From: Komagataella phaffii GS115
Taxonomy: Eukaryota; Ascomycota; Pichiomycetes; Pichiales; Pichiaceae
Length of the DNA stretch: 64,000 nucleotides
Direction: 5' to 3'
NCBI RefSeq assembly: GCF_000027005.1
Contig: NC_012964.1
Span: forward strand, 186,001 to 250,000
Shown: piece by piece, positions 1 to 8,626 of the stretch
Layout: every line of letters starts with the position of its first letter
How positions within the stretch are numbered: position 1 is the first letter of the stretch
Translations under genes and position numbers: made by a program
The notes under the pieces: model-generated
What the model was told of the DNA's origin: nothing
Seen by the model: only the letters and a program-made list of their open reading frames with translations
Database searches by the model: none

Positions 1-891
1 CTGGTGATTCCTTTACTTAACATTCCAGAGAAAGATCTGGCATTGAGGAAAGACGCAGAGTTTGTTTTGACCCAGAATGGCATCAAGAGAAGTCAACTCT
101 GGTTCACCGATGATCTCTCAAAGTTTGATCAATTCAAACTCATCATGGTTGATCATAACGTTCCCCAAGGAGAGGTAGCTAAGAGCAGGCTCACTCATGT
201 GGTTGGCATAATTGATCATCACCAAGACGAGCAAAAGTATCTAGATAGCGCTCCTCGCGTAATAGAAGAGTGTGGAAGCTGTTCTAGCTTGGTTCTTAAC
301 TACTGGTACGATTTAATTGGAGAGGATGTGGGGGAATGCGCAACGCTATTGGCTTCAGCTATAATGATTGATACCACTAATTTCACTCAGAGGGTAAAGT
401 CGCACGATGAGAAGGCGTTAGAGACAATAAAAATGTTGGGAATATACAATGTTTCTGCATTCACCACTAATTTTGAAAAGATTCAGGAGAGTAAATCGGA
501 TCTAGAAGGTTTGAGCATGAATGATATACTTCGAAAAGACTACAAACAATTTGTCTTTGATGGAAATACAGTAGGTGTTAGCTCAATTGTGAAACCCTTT
601 TCTTGGTTGGATAAGCATTTTGATATAGACAAGGAGACCAAGTCTTTTGGGGAGGAACATAAGTTGGATCTATTGGTGTTAATGACTGCGTATACTACAA
701 ACGATCAGTTTAAAAGGGAAATTTCATTTCATGATGTATTGAAAGATTTAAGTGAAAGATGCATCAAGGGAATGAAAGACAAACTAGATCTCAACCGCAT
801 TTCAGGGAATAGGTTTACTCAGAATAATATAAAGGCCAGCAGAAAACAGGTGGTTCCATACTTGGAGCAGACTTTAACTAATACTGATTAG
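1..891 (+). CDS. PPX1: Exopolyphosphatase, 3' part (5' end outside window)
   Basis: Cytosolic exopolyphosphatase of the DHH phosphoesterase superfamily, which releases orthophosphate from the ends of polyphosphate chains. The frame is open from the first base and the leftmost codons are not ATG, so the start lies upstream. About 296 residues are visible against about 397 in yeast Ppx1, so roughly 100 N-terminal residues, including the first metal motif, are missing. Visible motifs are VDHN (near residue 50) and IIDHH (near residue 70), which in this family bind the divalent metals, and a C-terminal DHHA2-like half. The stop TAG is at 889-891. It lies close to PHO1, another phosphate gene, but CLB2 sits between them on the other strand and nothing suggests shared control. 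Confidence 0.9.
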   Translation: MVIPLLNIPEKDLALRKDAEFVLTQNGIKRSQLWFTDDLSKFDQFKLIMVDHNVPQGEVAKSRLTHVVGIIDHHQDEQKYLDSAPRVIEECGSCSSLVLNYWYDLIGEDVGECATLLASAIMIDTTNFTQRVKSHDEKALETIKMLGIYNVSAFTTNFEKIQESKSDLEGLSMNDILRKDYKQFVFDGNTVGVSSIVKPFSWLDKHFDIDKETKSFGEEHKLDLLVLMTAYTTNDQFKREISFHDVLKDLSERCIKGMKDKLDLNRISGNRFTQNNIKASRKQVVPYLEQTLTNTD

Positions 892-1100
892 ATATTAATA
901 TTACTAAGAGCTTCTAATAAGTACCGTGTGTTCTGAACGCAAGAGAAGTGCGTATCCTTTAATTTCTTTCTTGCAAGTATACTTTTCCAGTATTCTAAGT
1001 GTCGTTTAATTTTGGGTTCAATTGATCGTGGTATCATACAAGTTAAATCCTCAGCTCTGCTGGTGTGTCCTCCATTGAATATCATGATTCGTTTTCTTCT

Positions 1101-2309
1101 CTACAAAATTGGATCCATGATGCTTCTTCCTTCTGTGGTGACTTTCTTTGCCCATTGCCTTGCAAGAATGCTCACCTTCATGAACTTCTTTGATGCATAT
1201 TTTTTGAAAAATTCTTCATGAATGATGGGAGATACCAAATAATCAATTAGCATCTCACAAGTTTCTTTCAAATGGGCTTCAGTATAGCCTCCGGAATAAT
1301 GTATTAGGTTACCGTTCCACTCATATCTCCCTAACATTTTGCGAGCAACGTACATCGAAGCTGCTGCGCACAGGGATGGTAGTACACCTAAAAACTTGTG
1401 ATCAATAATGGTTATTTCCAACAGATACTTTCCTATTGTCCTTGACTGAACGTCGTAGTCATCTGCCTTGGAGATTCTTCTCAGAAAATTCATTGCTCCG
1501 GGGTAGTTTATATTGAAATCCAATATCTCCAAAATGAATTTCTCAGCGTCCAAGATCTCTTCCTCGGAAAACCCACTATCTTGGGCGTAATATTTTATAG
1601 ACGGAGAATAGACCTCCTCGTACTTTGCTGATATGAAAATGCAACCAGTTGCCAGCAATTGAAGTTTATTTATTTGAACGGGTTCTTTGGACAAAAAGCG
1701 ATCCATGATATTAATTGAGAGATACAGAGTCTCCGGCAACAGACGAAACTTTAACTGAACTTCGACCAGCCAATCTACCAGAATGGATCTCATTTTGGGT
1801 TTGAATGATTTTTGCCATTGCAGGTAGTTGGGGTCTGGTAACGTCTCCTTCTCTAATCGATGCAAATACTCGAAGATTTCACCAACATACTCGCTGACCA
1901 TCAAAGGATCATCCGAATCATCAGCATCCAGGTCGTCCCAAGAATAGTCTACCTTGGCTTTTTTGTTCGTTACCTGGGGCACGTCCGTAATGGTAGCAGA
2001 TCTCTTGAGCGAAGACTTTGTGTTTCTATTGCGATCAGCTGGTCCCGAGAGGATATTCTCTTTTTGAATATTTTCTGGAAAAACATTTGCTACTGAACTA
2101 GCAGTTTCCACTATTGTGATGTCCATTTTATCCTCCGTGTCCTCTTTTCTAGCATGTTGTGTTCCTACTTGGTCTTTTTTATGGAGCCCGTGATGGGGCA
2201 CCTTGGAGTTGTTACTCACGTCCGTCAGGACGTTTCTTTTCAGTTCCTGTGTCTTAGACCGCGTATGACGTATAGAGTAGACATTTTCGTTAGGCTGAAC
2301 ATTAGACAT
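1101..2309 (-). CDS. CLB2: G2/M B-type cyclin (Clb2-like)
   Basis: Mitotic B-type cyclin, the regulatory partner of Cdc28/Cdk1, 402 residues. A destruction box of the form RxxLxxxxN (R25 to N33, core RNVLTDVSN) is the APC/C degron expected near the N-terminus. A basic cluster (KRSA...NKKAK, about residues 103-120) could be a bipartite nuclear localisation signal. The cyclin box starts near residue 170 with MRSILVDWLVEVQ, the conserved helix 1 and hydrophobic patch, followed by a typical cyclin C domain. Length is shorter than S. cerevisiae Clb2 (491). I prefer CLB2 to CLB3/4 from overall resemblance, but the exact orthologue within the Clb1-4 group needs a tree. The promoter is shared with PHO1 and contains an Mcm1-type box at 2657-2666. 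Confidence 0.88.
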   Translation of the reverse strand: MSNVQPNENVYSIRHTRSKTQELKRNVLTDVSNNSKVPHHGLHKKDQVGTQHARKEDTEDKMDITIVETASSVANVFPENIQKENILSGPADRNRNTKSSLKRSATITDVPQVTNKKAKVDYSWDDLDADDSDDPLMVSEYVGEIFEYLHRLEKETLPDPNYLQWQKSFKPKMRSILVDWLVEVQLKFRLLPETLYLSINIMDRFLSKEPVQINKLQLLATGCIFISAKYEEVYSPSIKYYAQDSGFSEEEILDAEKFILEILDFNINYPGAMNFLRRISKADDYDVQSRTIGKYLLEITIIDHKFLGVLPSLCAAASMYVARKMLGRYEWNGNLIHYSGGYTEAHLKETCEMLIDYLVSPIIHEEFFKKYASKKFMKVSILARQWAKKVTTEGRSIMDPIL

Positions 2310-2656
2310 AGCTCTTCTAGCACTTGTTCTTAGTAGAGGATCTTGCCAGCTACAAGTAAAAGGGGATAGTTAAGGGAAGAAAACGCGGATTTGTATATAG
2401 GGCTAGCTTTGTTTCAACTGAATTGATCGGATTGGGAAAAACAACAACAAAAAAGGGATGGTGTTTGGATGCTACTTGAAATCTGCTTTTAACGTGTTGC
2501 AACATCTCTGGTGTTGTGATGTTGGATCGAGTTAGAGGAAAGGAAAAAAGAAACAAAAAAAAAAGGCGAAAAGGGAAAAGAGAACAGGCAAAAGCCGTGC
2601 TATGGATGTCAAGGACGATGGTCTTCCATCGGTTCACAAGCCCATGGATCTTTGTT

Positions 2657-2666
2657 CCCAAATGGG
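2657..2666. promoter_or_regulatory. Mcm1/MADS-type box upstream of CLB2
   Basis: The sequence CCCAAATGGG fits the Mcm1 consensus CC(C/T)(A/T)3NNGG and sits in an almost palindromic TTCCCAAATGGGAA context, about 350 bp upstream of the CLB2 ATG. In S. cerevisiae CLB2 is a founding member of the Mcm1-Fkh2-controlled G2/M cluster. I do not see a clear adjacent forkhead site (GTAAACA), so the link is by position and family only. Confidence 0.5.
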
Positions 2667-2992
2667 AAAAGTAAGGCTTCTGAGTGTTTTTCCATCCCGG
2701 ATCCCTATTGTTACTTTTGCTTAACATTCCAATATTCTTCAACGGTTAATTGATTAACACTGTAACCTCTGCCCATGTGCTTCATCCAAATCTGGTAATC
2801 TGCTTTCTATTTCTGCCAAAATAGTTAATCTATGAGACATGTGCCCTCCAATTGCGCAGTAGATCGAGTGGAAGTCTTCTTTGCGTAACACTCAAAGTAT
2901 ACCCCTGTTAGTCTTTATTCACCTGTTGCTGCTTGGTGCAGTTACCATTATTGTTTCCACTTGAAAAGCTTGTTTTTTTTTGATAGCACAGA

Positions 2993-2998
2993 AACGTG
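2993..2998 (-). promoter_or_regulatory. Candidate Pho4 site (CACGTT)
   Basis: On the minus strand this reads CCCACGTTTC, resembling the lower-affinity Pho4 class CACGTT found in the S. cerevisiae PHO5 promoter. It lies 30 bp upstream of the PHO1 TATA box and about 100 bp before the ATG. A second CACGTT lies at 2491-2496. Binding is inferred only. Confidence 0.4.
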
Positions 2999-3027
2999 GG
3001 CTCCGATAAGCTAAACTTCAACGAGAA

Positions 3028-3034
3028 TATAAAA
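3028..3034 (+). promoter_or_regulatory. TATA box of PHO1
   Basis: TATAAAA lies 62 bp upstream of the PHO1 start codon. This is a normal yeast spacing for a strongly regulated gene, given a short leader. Confidence 0.7.
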
Positions 3035-3095
3035 GCTGAAAAGATTCTTGTCAAGAACTTGTACAACGACCAATAAGTCTTTCAAGGCATCAGAC

Positions 3096-4502
3096 ATGTT
3101 TTCTCCTATTCTAAGTCTGGAAATTATTCTCGCTTTGGCTACTCTCCAATCAGTCTTTGCGGTTGAGTTGCAGCACGTTCTTGGAGTCAACGACAGACCC
3201 TATCCTCAGAGGACAGATGATCAGTACAACATTCTGAGACATCTGGGAGGCTTGGGCCCCTACATCGGTTACAATGGATGGGGAATTGCTGCTGAGTCTG
3301 AAATTGAATCCTGTACGATTGATCAGGCTCATCTGTTGATGAGACATGGAGAAAGATACCCAAGTACCAATGTGGGGAAACAACTAGAAGCTTTGTACCA
3401 GAAACTACTAGATGCTGATGTGGAAGTCCCTACAGGACCATTGTCTTTCTTTCAAGACTATGATTACTTCGTCTCTGACGCCGCTTGGTACGAGCAAGAA
3501 ACAACTAAGGGTTTCTACTCGGGGTTAAACACCGCTTTCGATTTTGGTACCACTTTGAGAGAACGATATGACCATTTGATAAACACTAGCGAAGAAGGAA
3601 AGAAACTTTCTGTTTGGGCTGGCTCTCAAGAAAGAGTTGTTGACACCGCAAAGTACTTTGCTCAAGGATTTATGAAATCTAACTACACCGATATGGTTGA
3701 AGTCGTTGCTCTAGAAGAGGAGAAATCCCAGGGACTCAACTCTCTAACGGCTCGAATTTCATGTCCAAACTATAACAGCCATATCTACAAAGATGGCGAC
3801 TTCCCCAATGACATTGCTGAAAGAGAAGCTGACAGATTGAACACTCTTTCTCCAGGATTTAACATTACTGCAGATGATATTCCAACAATTGCCCTATACT
3901 GTGGCTTTGAACTAAATGTAAGAGGTGAGTCATCCTTCTGTGACGTCTTGTCAAGAGAGGCTCTACTGTACACTGCTTATCTTAGAGATTTGGGATGGTA
4001 TTACAATGTTGGAAACGGGAACCCACTTGGAAAGACAATCGGCTACGTCTATGCCAACGCCACAAGACAGCTGTTGGAAAACACAGAAGCTGATCCTAGA
4101 GATTATCCTTTGTACTTTTCCTTTAGTCATGATACCGATCTGCTTCAAGTATTCACTTCACTCGGTCTTTTCAACGTGACAGATCTGCCATTAGACCAGA
4201 TTCAATTCCAGACCTCTTTCAAATCTACCGAAATAGTTCCCATGGGAGCAAGATTGCTTACCGAGAGATTATTGTGTACTGTTGAAGGTGAAGAAAAATA
4301 CTACGTTAGAACTATCCTCAACGATGCAGTCTTCCCACTGAGTGACTGTTCCTCTGGCCCTGGATTCTCTTGTCCGTTGAACGATTATGTTTCTAGACTT
4401 GAGGCATTGAACGAGGACAGTGACTTTGCGGAAAACTGTGGAGTTCCTAAAAATGCTTCCTACCCACTTGAACTATCATTCTTCTGGGATGACTTGTCAT
4501 AA
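3096..4502 (+). CDS. PHO1: Secreted, phosphate-repressible acid phosphatase
   Basis: Secreted histidine acid phosphatase that hydrolyses phosphomonoesters in the periplasm or medium. The ATG at 3096 is chosen over upstream non-ATG codons in the same frame because it opens a signal peptide (about residues 1-22, ending SVFA) and gives 468 residues, the size known for P. pastoris Pho1. The phosphohistidine motif RHGERYP is at residues 83-89 (nucleophile H84), and the distal HD proton donor pair is H345-D346. Six NxS/T sequons (N163, N196, N256, N321, N361 and one near 456) predict heavy N-glycosylation. Several cysteines fit disulfides of the PHO5 family. Repression by phosphate is known for this gene; here it is supported only by candidate CACGTT sites upstream. 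Confidence 0.97.
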   Translation: MFSPILSLEIILALATLQSVFAVELQHVLGVNDRPYPQRTDDQYNILRHLGGLGPYIGYNGWGIAAESEIESCTIDQAHLLMRHGERYPSTNVGKQLEALYQKLLDADVEVPTGPLSFFQDYDYFVSDAAWYEQETTKGFYSGLNTAFDFGTTLRERYDHLINTSEEGKKLSVWAGSQERVVDTAKYFAQGFMKSNYTDMVEVVALEEEKSQGLNSLTARISCPNYNSHIYKDGDFPNDIAEREADRLNTLSPGFNITADDIPTIALYCGFELNVRGESSFCDVLSREALLYTAYLRDLGWYYNVGNGNPLGKTIGYVYANATRQLLENTEADPRDYPLYFSFSHDTDLLQVFTSLGLFNVTDLPLDQIQFQTSFKSTEIVPMGARLLTERLLCTVEGEEKYYVRTILNDAVFPLSDCSSGPGFSCPLNDYVSRLEALNEDSDFAENCGVPKNASYPLELSFFWDDLS

Positions 4503-4624
4503 AAATGGTAAGGAATGTTTTGCATCAGATACGAGTTCAAAACGATTAAGAAGAGAATGCTTCTTTTTTTTGTTTCTATCCAATTGGACTATTTTCGTTT
4601 ATTTTAAATAGCGTACAACTTTAA

Positions 4625-5148
4625 CTAGATGATATCTTCTTCTTCAAACGATACCACTTCTCTCATACTAGGTGGAGGTTCAATGGATCCTACAAACTCC
4701 AACGATACAAATCCAACACCAACGATAACCAGTAAAAACCCTATCAGGCCGCGGAAAATCGAACCTCCACTGATCAACACTCCCAAAAAGATGTAGAAGC
4801 CACCTCTTCCCAAAAATGACAACAAAAACGATAGATACGGCGTAACTTTAGGTACCAATTCGGGCTTTATTTCTAGAGCTGCAATCACACCTCCAAATGC
4901 AATTATAAACAGACTCAAGAGAAACTAAAACTTGGGTCAGTTTGGCGGGCTTGAAAAAGATGTCACATAATACTTACAGCATTGAGACCATTTAGCAATT
5001 GTAGTGCTCCCGCAAAAATCTGTAGAAGAACCAAAGTTAGTAATTTTCCCTGAATGACAGTTCTGCTTCTTATCTTGCTTACCGTGGCCCCTGCAACAAA
5101 TAGATTGGCGGCTTTGAATAGAGAATTGTAATTTTGTTCCGTTTCCAT
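4625..5148 (-). CDS. TVP15: Golgi membrane protein Tvp15, three exons
   Basis: Small Golgi vesicle membrane protein of the COPI-associated (Tvp15) family. The gene is split into three coding exons on the minus strand: 5148-5083, 5019-4978 and 4924-4625. Intron 1 (5082-5020, 63 nt) has GTAAGC, a perfect TACTAAC branch (plus-strand GTTAGTA, 5036-5042) and CAG. Intron 2 (4977-4925, 53 nt) has GTAAGT, a CTGAC-like branch and TAG. All junctions are phase 0 and give a 135-residue protein with four hydrophobic segments, the family signature LSFLLSFLGRG and an acidic tail ending EEEDII, close to the 143 residues of S. cerevisiae Tvp15. Its molecular role is poorly defined; it is known from tSNARE-containing Golgi vesicles. 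Splicing is inferred from sequence and family fit. Confidence 0.88.
4925..4977 (-). other. TVP15 intron 2
   Basis: A 53-nt intron with donor GTAAGT, candidate branch CTGAC and acceptor TTTTAG. Without removal the frame meets TGA almost at once. Confidence 0.8.
5020..5082 (-). other. TVP15 intron 1
   Basis: A 63-nt intron with donor GTAAGC, consensus branch point TACTAAC and acceptor CAG. It is open in frame with exon 1, so unspliced RNA would still translate through it. Confidence 0.85.
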
Positions 5149-5512
5149 CTCTCTATAAGCTTCAACTTTTACTGCTAGGTTAGGTGACCAAAAATAAACA
5201 CCCCAAAAATGGTAGTGTCCCGGTGAAACACCAAGGGCCTAGACGTTGAAACTCAGTTATCAGATGAAATTCAACTATATAACTAACTGAGTATAAGTCT
5301 TCTATGTTAACTCTTAGTAGCTAAATCACTATAAAGTTCTGGAATTGAAAACGGAAGTCTTCTCAGCTCAAAACCTAAACAAAAAAAATAATAAACATTC
5401 TTTAGGCTCAAATTCTTGTCACCTCAAGCCCCGCTCCGTTCACCTTTCTCAAAAATATATTCCCGATACATATCTTGTATAGTTTCACAAACACTAATCA
5501 ATCGATCTATAT
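5149..5512. other. Intergenic: TVP15 promoter and 14-3-3 3' flank
   Basis: A 364-bp gap between two minus-strand genes. It is AT-rich, with an A-run around 5382-5395. I see no gene, RNA or clear regulatory site in it. Confidence 0.5.
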
Positions 5513-6286
5513 TCACTCTTCATCTTTGGGAGCAGCTTCTGTCTTATCTTGGCTATTGGATGACTCTTCTTGTCCAGTTTCAGACATGTCTGAGGTCCAC
5601 AAAGTCAAGTTGTCACGCAGCAGTTGCATAATCAAAGTGGAGTCTTTGTAAGATTCTTCAGATAGGGTTTCTAACTCAGCAATAGCATCGTCGAAAGCTT
5701 GCTTGGCTAAATGACAGGCGCGGTCAGGAGAGTTTAGAATCTCGTAGTAGAAGACTGAGAAATTCAGAGCCAGACCCAATCTAATTGGATGAGTTGGAGG
5801 TAGCTCCGTAACAGCAACGTCAGAGGCAGACTTGTAAGCCTCCAATGACAAATTAGCAGCTTCCTTTCGCTTGTCACCAACAGCGAATTCGGCCAAATAA
5901 CGGTGGTAATCACCCTTCATCTTAAAGTAGAAGACCTTGGATTCGCCAGTTCTGGCAGAAGGAATAAGGTGCTCACTCAAAACAGACAAAATATCCTCAC
6001 AAATGTTGGCCAATTCGGTCTCAATCTTGGAGCGGTATTCTCTGATCAAAGACACTTGTGATTGGTTACCCTTGGCTTCCTCTTTCTGTTCAATTGAGGA
6101 GACGATTCTCCAAGAAGCTCTTCTAGCTCCAATTACGTTTTTGTATGCAACAGAAAGCAAGTTTCTCTCTTCGACAGACAACTCTAAGCCGGAAGAGGCG
6201 ACGGTCTTCATGTTCTCGACCATCTCCTCATAACGCTCAGCTTGCTCAGCTAGTTTTGCTAAATAAACAGAATCTTCTCTTGACAT
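5513..6286 (-). CDS. BMH1: 14-3-3 protein
   Basis: Phosphoserine/threonine-binding adaptor that acts as a dimer in Ras/TOR, checkpoint and secretion pathways. The ATG at 6286 opens [21 protein letters not shown], the conserved 14-3-3 dimer helix; in-frame codons upstream encode a Phe-rich stretch read from a poly-purine tract and are not coding. The protein has 257 residues. Phosphopeptide-pocket residues K49 and R56 are in place, as are the YLAEFA and [11 protein letters not shown] signatures. The divergent acidic tail is normal for the family. S. cerevisiae has two paralogues (BMH1, BMH2); the symbol BMH1 is a label for the family, as the window cannot show whether a second copy exists. Confidence 0.95.
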   Translation of the reverse strand: MSREDSVYLAKLAEQAERYEEMVENMKTVASSGLELSVEERNLLSVAYKNVIGARRASWRIVSSIEQKEEAKGNQSQVSLIREYRSKIETELANICEDILSVLSEHLIPSARTGESKVFYFKMKGDYHRYLAEFAVGDKRKEAANLSLEAYKSASDVAVTELPPTHPIRLGLALNFSVFYYEILNSPDRACHLAKQAFDDAIAELETLSEESYKDSTLIMQLLRDNLTLWTSDMSETGQEESSNSQDKTEAAPKDEE

Positions 6287-6871
6287 GCTAAAGGTAATGT
6301 TAGTAAAGGAGGCTTCGGGACAAAAAAAAAAAAAATGGGGAAAAAAAGGAAGGAAGAAATACTGGAACTTAAAAAATCGAAGCAATCATCGGAAAATCAC
6401 CACTTCATTGCTTAACGGTCATTTCGCTTGGATCGTAGCAAATTTCAAATCGTGTCTTTGTAGCCAATAGACGAAATCTCCCGTTTGCTATGTTTGTTTA
6501 TACTACTTCGCCACCCGGTAGTACGATGGATCAGAGTAAGTTCACTTGTTTCTCAAAAGTCCAATCATCCTTCTCACCTTACACATGAACTACTCACTTT
6601 AAAACTCAAATTAATCCGTAGTTACTCAATTAAAAAATAATTCTTTAGAACCTTTGATAATAAGTACGTGTGAAGGTATTCGCAAACGAATCTGAGGTTC
6701 AACAAAGGCCCATATTGTTTTGATTGGTACACCTCTATGGAAATCATCAGAAAGAAATAAGAAATTTCGACAGCCACCGTTACCCGGAGGGAGATAAAAT
6801 AAAACCGCTTTACGAAAATATGGTGGTGTTTAGGTGCAATGTGTATTCTCTATTATTACATGGTCTTTTAA
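6287..6871. other. Intergenic: 14-3-3 promoter and ARX1 3' flank
   Basis: 585 bp without a convincing gene. Next to the 14-3-3 start is a poly-A tract on the plus strand (about 6321-6350, poly-T on the coding strand). Such tracts often keep promoters nucleosome-free in yeast. No further element was recognised. Confidence 0.5.
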
Positions 6872-8509
6872 CTAGAATGGAGGACACTCTTGGATATTGA
6901 GTCCGAACTTGGAGTCTTCGGTCAGTTTGACAAGTTCGTAGATCGCCTGTTTGTAAGGACCATCTAATTCGTAGTTTGAATGGACGTAACTGGGCCTGGA
7001 GGTGCTACCTCCTGTCAGCCTGATTGGTGGTTGTTGTTCAGGTAGAAGGATTGTAGAGCATTCTCTGGCAACGTCAATTGGAATAGACTTTTTCAAAAGT
7101 GACTTAAGTTTCAAGCTGGAAATTCCCAGCCTTGGTAGGGGTGTTTCTAAGCCTGGCAAAGTTGGGTTGGCTGCGTCGTAACCATCCAATCCTGTGGCAT
7201 TAGAAGCTTCCAATACAACCTTCAATGGGATGAATCGAGCGGTTTGAATAGGTTTTGTAACACATAAACGTCTGTTGGTGATCTCGGACATTCCCAATCT
7301 ACCGCGTTTCATCTCGTTGAGGATGTTTGATAGTTGTGTCTCAACTGGTTCTGCAGTCCCGTCGTTGGAAATGTTTATAGGATAAGAAGAAGCTGTGTGG
7401 GCCAATTTGAAGGGGAAAACTGATAGTTTCTTATCAATGGTATCTAGAAGGGTTCTTGAAGCTTTTAGCTTCAAATGACGAACCATTATCACATCTCTTA
7501 AGAATATTGAAGGCTTGGAAGTGATGGACGATTTTTCTTTGTTCTTACCAACGATCTGATCAACACTTTGAAGAGTGACATATCCAACCTCATTGATCCC
7601 TTCCAGACTGGCCATTCTAATATCAACAATATATGCTTCACCAGGAAGTACCTGAAACTCGTCTGTAGGAACGGTAGACAGGTTTCTCACCAAAGGAGAC
7701 AGTTTGTGAACAACCGTGAGATCTTGGGATGAGTTGACACTTTCTAAAAAAGCCTTTTCCTGATCAGATTCCGACCAGACGACACCTTTGTATTCTTTTT
7801 CAGCAACTAATCCCTCGGCTTGTCCAGCCAAGAATCTTCTAACACGACGAACTCTTGAACCTGGCAAAACTCTACAGTTGAATGATTGGGCAATGCTATC
7901 CACTACCGATCTTATGGTGGATCCGATAATCTTGTTGCCAAAGGCAGCTGGAATCTTTTCTGGTGTGGTGGTTGCTGCTAATAGAGTAGTAATAGTTTCT
8001 GTGGCAATGTGGGCGGCACAAACAGCATCGGCCTTTCCAGTTAACAACGGGCCAGTTGGGCTCTGTCCTGGAGGGAAAATCACAACGGTATGGGAAACAT
8101 TGGCAGTATACCCATCCAGATGACACCCTAGAGTTATAGTGGCGATATCGCCTGGTTGCAAGTAAACATTAGCGGTCTCATCCAACTCTGGTGAGTATCC
8201 ACTGACAACATCGTTCGCTTCTATGCACACAGGTTGGGCAATCCCTTTCTCTCTAATAACACTCTTTGTCTCCGTAAGACCATTTATAGTATTTATCAAG
8301 TAGCTGTCACCAAGGGCACACAATTCGTTGATGGAATAGACAGTACCCACTTGAGTGTGGTAGCCCTCATTGATCAGTTTAACCAGATAAGTCAAACAAG
8401 ATTGAGCTATCTTTCCGGCTGAAGTATATTTTTCCAACACCTCATTGTTCAAGATGTTTTTATCCTTCAAGAGAATATCAGCATCTCTGGGGGCAACTTG
8501 TAACTCCAT
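6872..8509 (-). CDS. ARX1: Pre-60S ribosome export factor Arx1
   Basis: Methionine-aminopeptidase-fold protein without peptidase activity that binds pre-60S particles at the tunnel exit and helps their nuclear export. The 545-residue product starts MELQVAPRDADILLKDKN, as Arx1 proteins do, and keeps family blocks such as PGDIATITLGCHLDGYT, GPLLTGKADAV, PGSRVRRVRRFLAGQ and the C-terminal RLTGG. It is slightly shorter than S. cerevisiae Arx1 (593). The fold is that of Ebp1/PA2G4, but the N-terminal block and overall layout favour Arx1. The next gene upstream on the same strand is MAK32, 117 bp away. Confidence 0.92.
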   Translation of the reverse strand: MELQVAPRDADILLKDKNILNNEVLEKYTSAGKIAQSCLTYLVKLINEGYHTQVGTVYSINELCALGDSYLINTINGLTETKSVIREKGIAQPVCIEANDVVSGYSPELDETANVYLQPGDIATITLGCHLDGYTANVSHTVVIFPPGQSPTGPLLTGKADAVCAAHIATETITTLLAATTTPEKIPAAFGNKIIGSTIRSVVDSIAQSFNCRVLPGSRVRRVRRFLAGQAEGLVAEKEYKGVVWSESDQEKAFLESVNSSQDLTVVHKLSPLVRNLSTVPTDEFQVLPGEAYIVDIRMASLEGINEVGYVTLQSVDQIVGKNKEKSSITSKPSIFLRDVIMVRHLKLKASRTLLDTIDKKLSVFPFKLAHTASSYPINISNDGTAEPVETQLSNILNEMKRGRLGMSEITNRRLCVTKPIQTARFIPLKVVLEASNATGLDGYDAANPTLPGLETPLPRLGISSLKLKSLLKKSIPIDVARECSTILLPEQQPPIRLTGGSTSRPSYVHSNYELDGPYKQAIYELVKLTEDSKFGLNIQECPPF

Positions 8510-8626
8510 TATTTAGGCAAGTTAGTGGGAGTACTAAGAATAAAAAAATTCCAACCAGAAATATTTTTTAAAAATTTTCCTTGGTGATGAGGTTTACATT
8601 TCGCGACCCCCCACTTCCACCAATAT

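Larger units (their letters stand above)
2310..3095. promoter_or_regulatory. Divergent CLB2 / PHO1 intergenic region
   Basis: A 786-bp gap separates the two start codons. It holds an Mcm1-like box near 2657, two AACGTG sites (CACGTT on the other strand, a Pho4-type half-affinity core) at 2491-2496 and 2993-2998, and a TATA box before PHO1. A long A-rich tract lies around 2545-2580. An ATG-less reverse reading frame inside it is judged spurious. Confidence 0.6.

Noticed and set aside
888..1085. 65-codon minus-strand frame with ATG between PPX1 and CLB2
   Set aside because: It fits in the CLB2 3' flank, overlaps the PPX1 stop and resembles nothing I know. It is basic and looks protein-like, but evidence is too thin to list as a gene.
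2350..2742. 130-codon minus-strand frame in the CLB2 promoter
   Set aside because: Phe/Leu-rich run from poly-purine tracts, covers the Mcm1 box, and no family resemblance.
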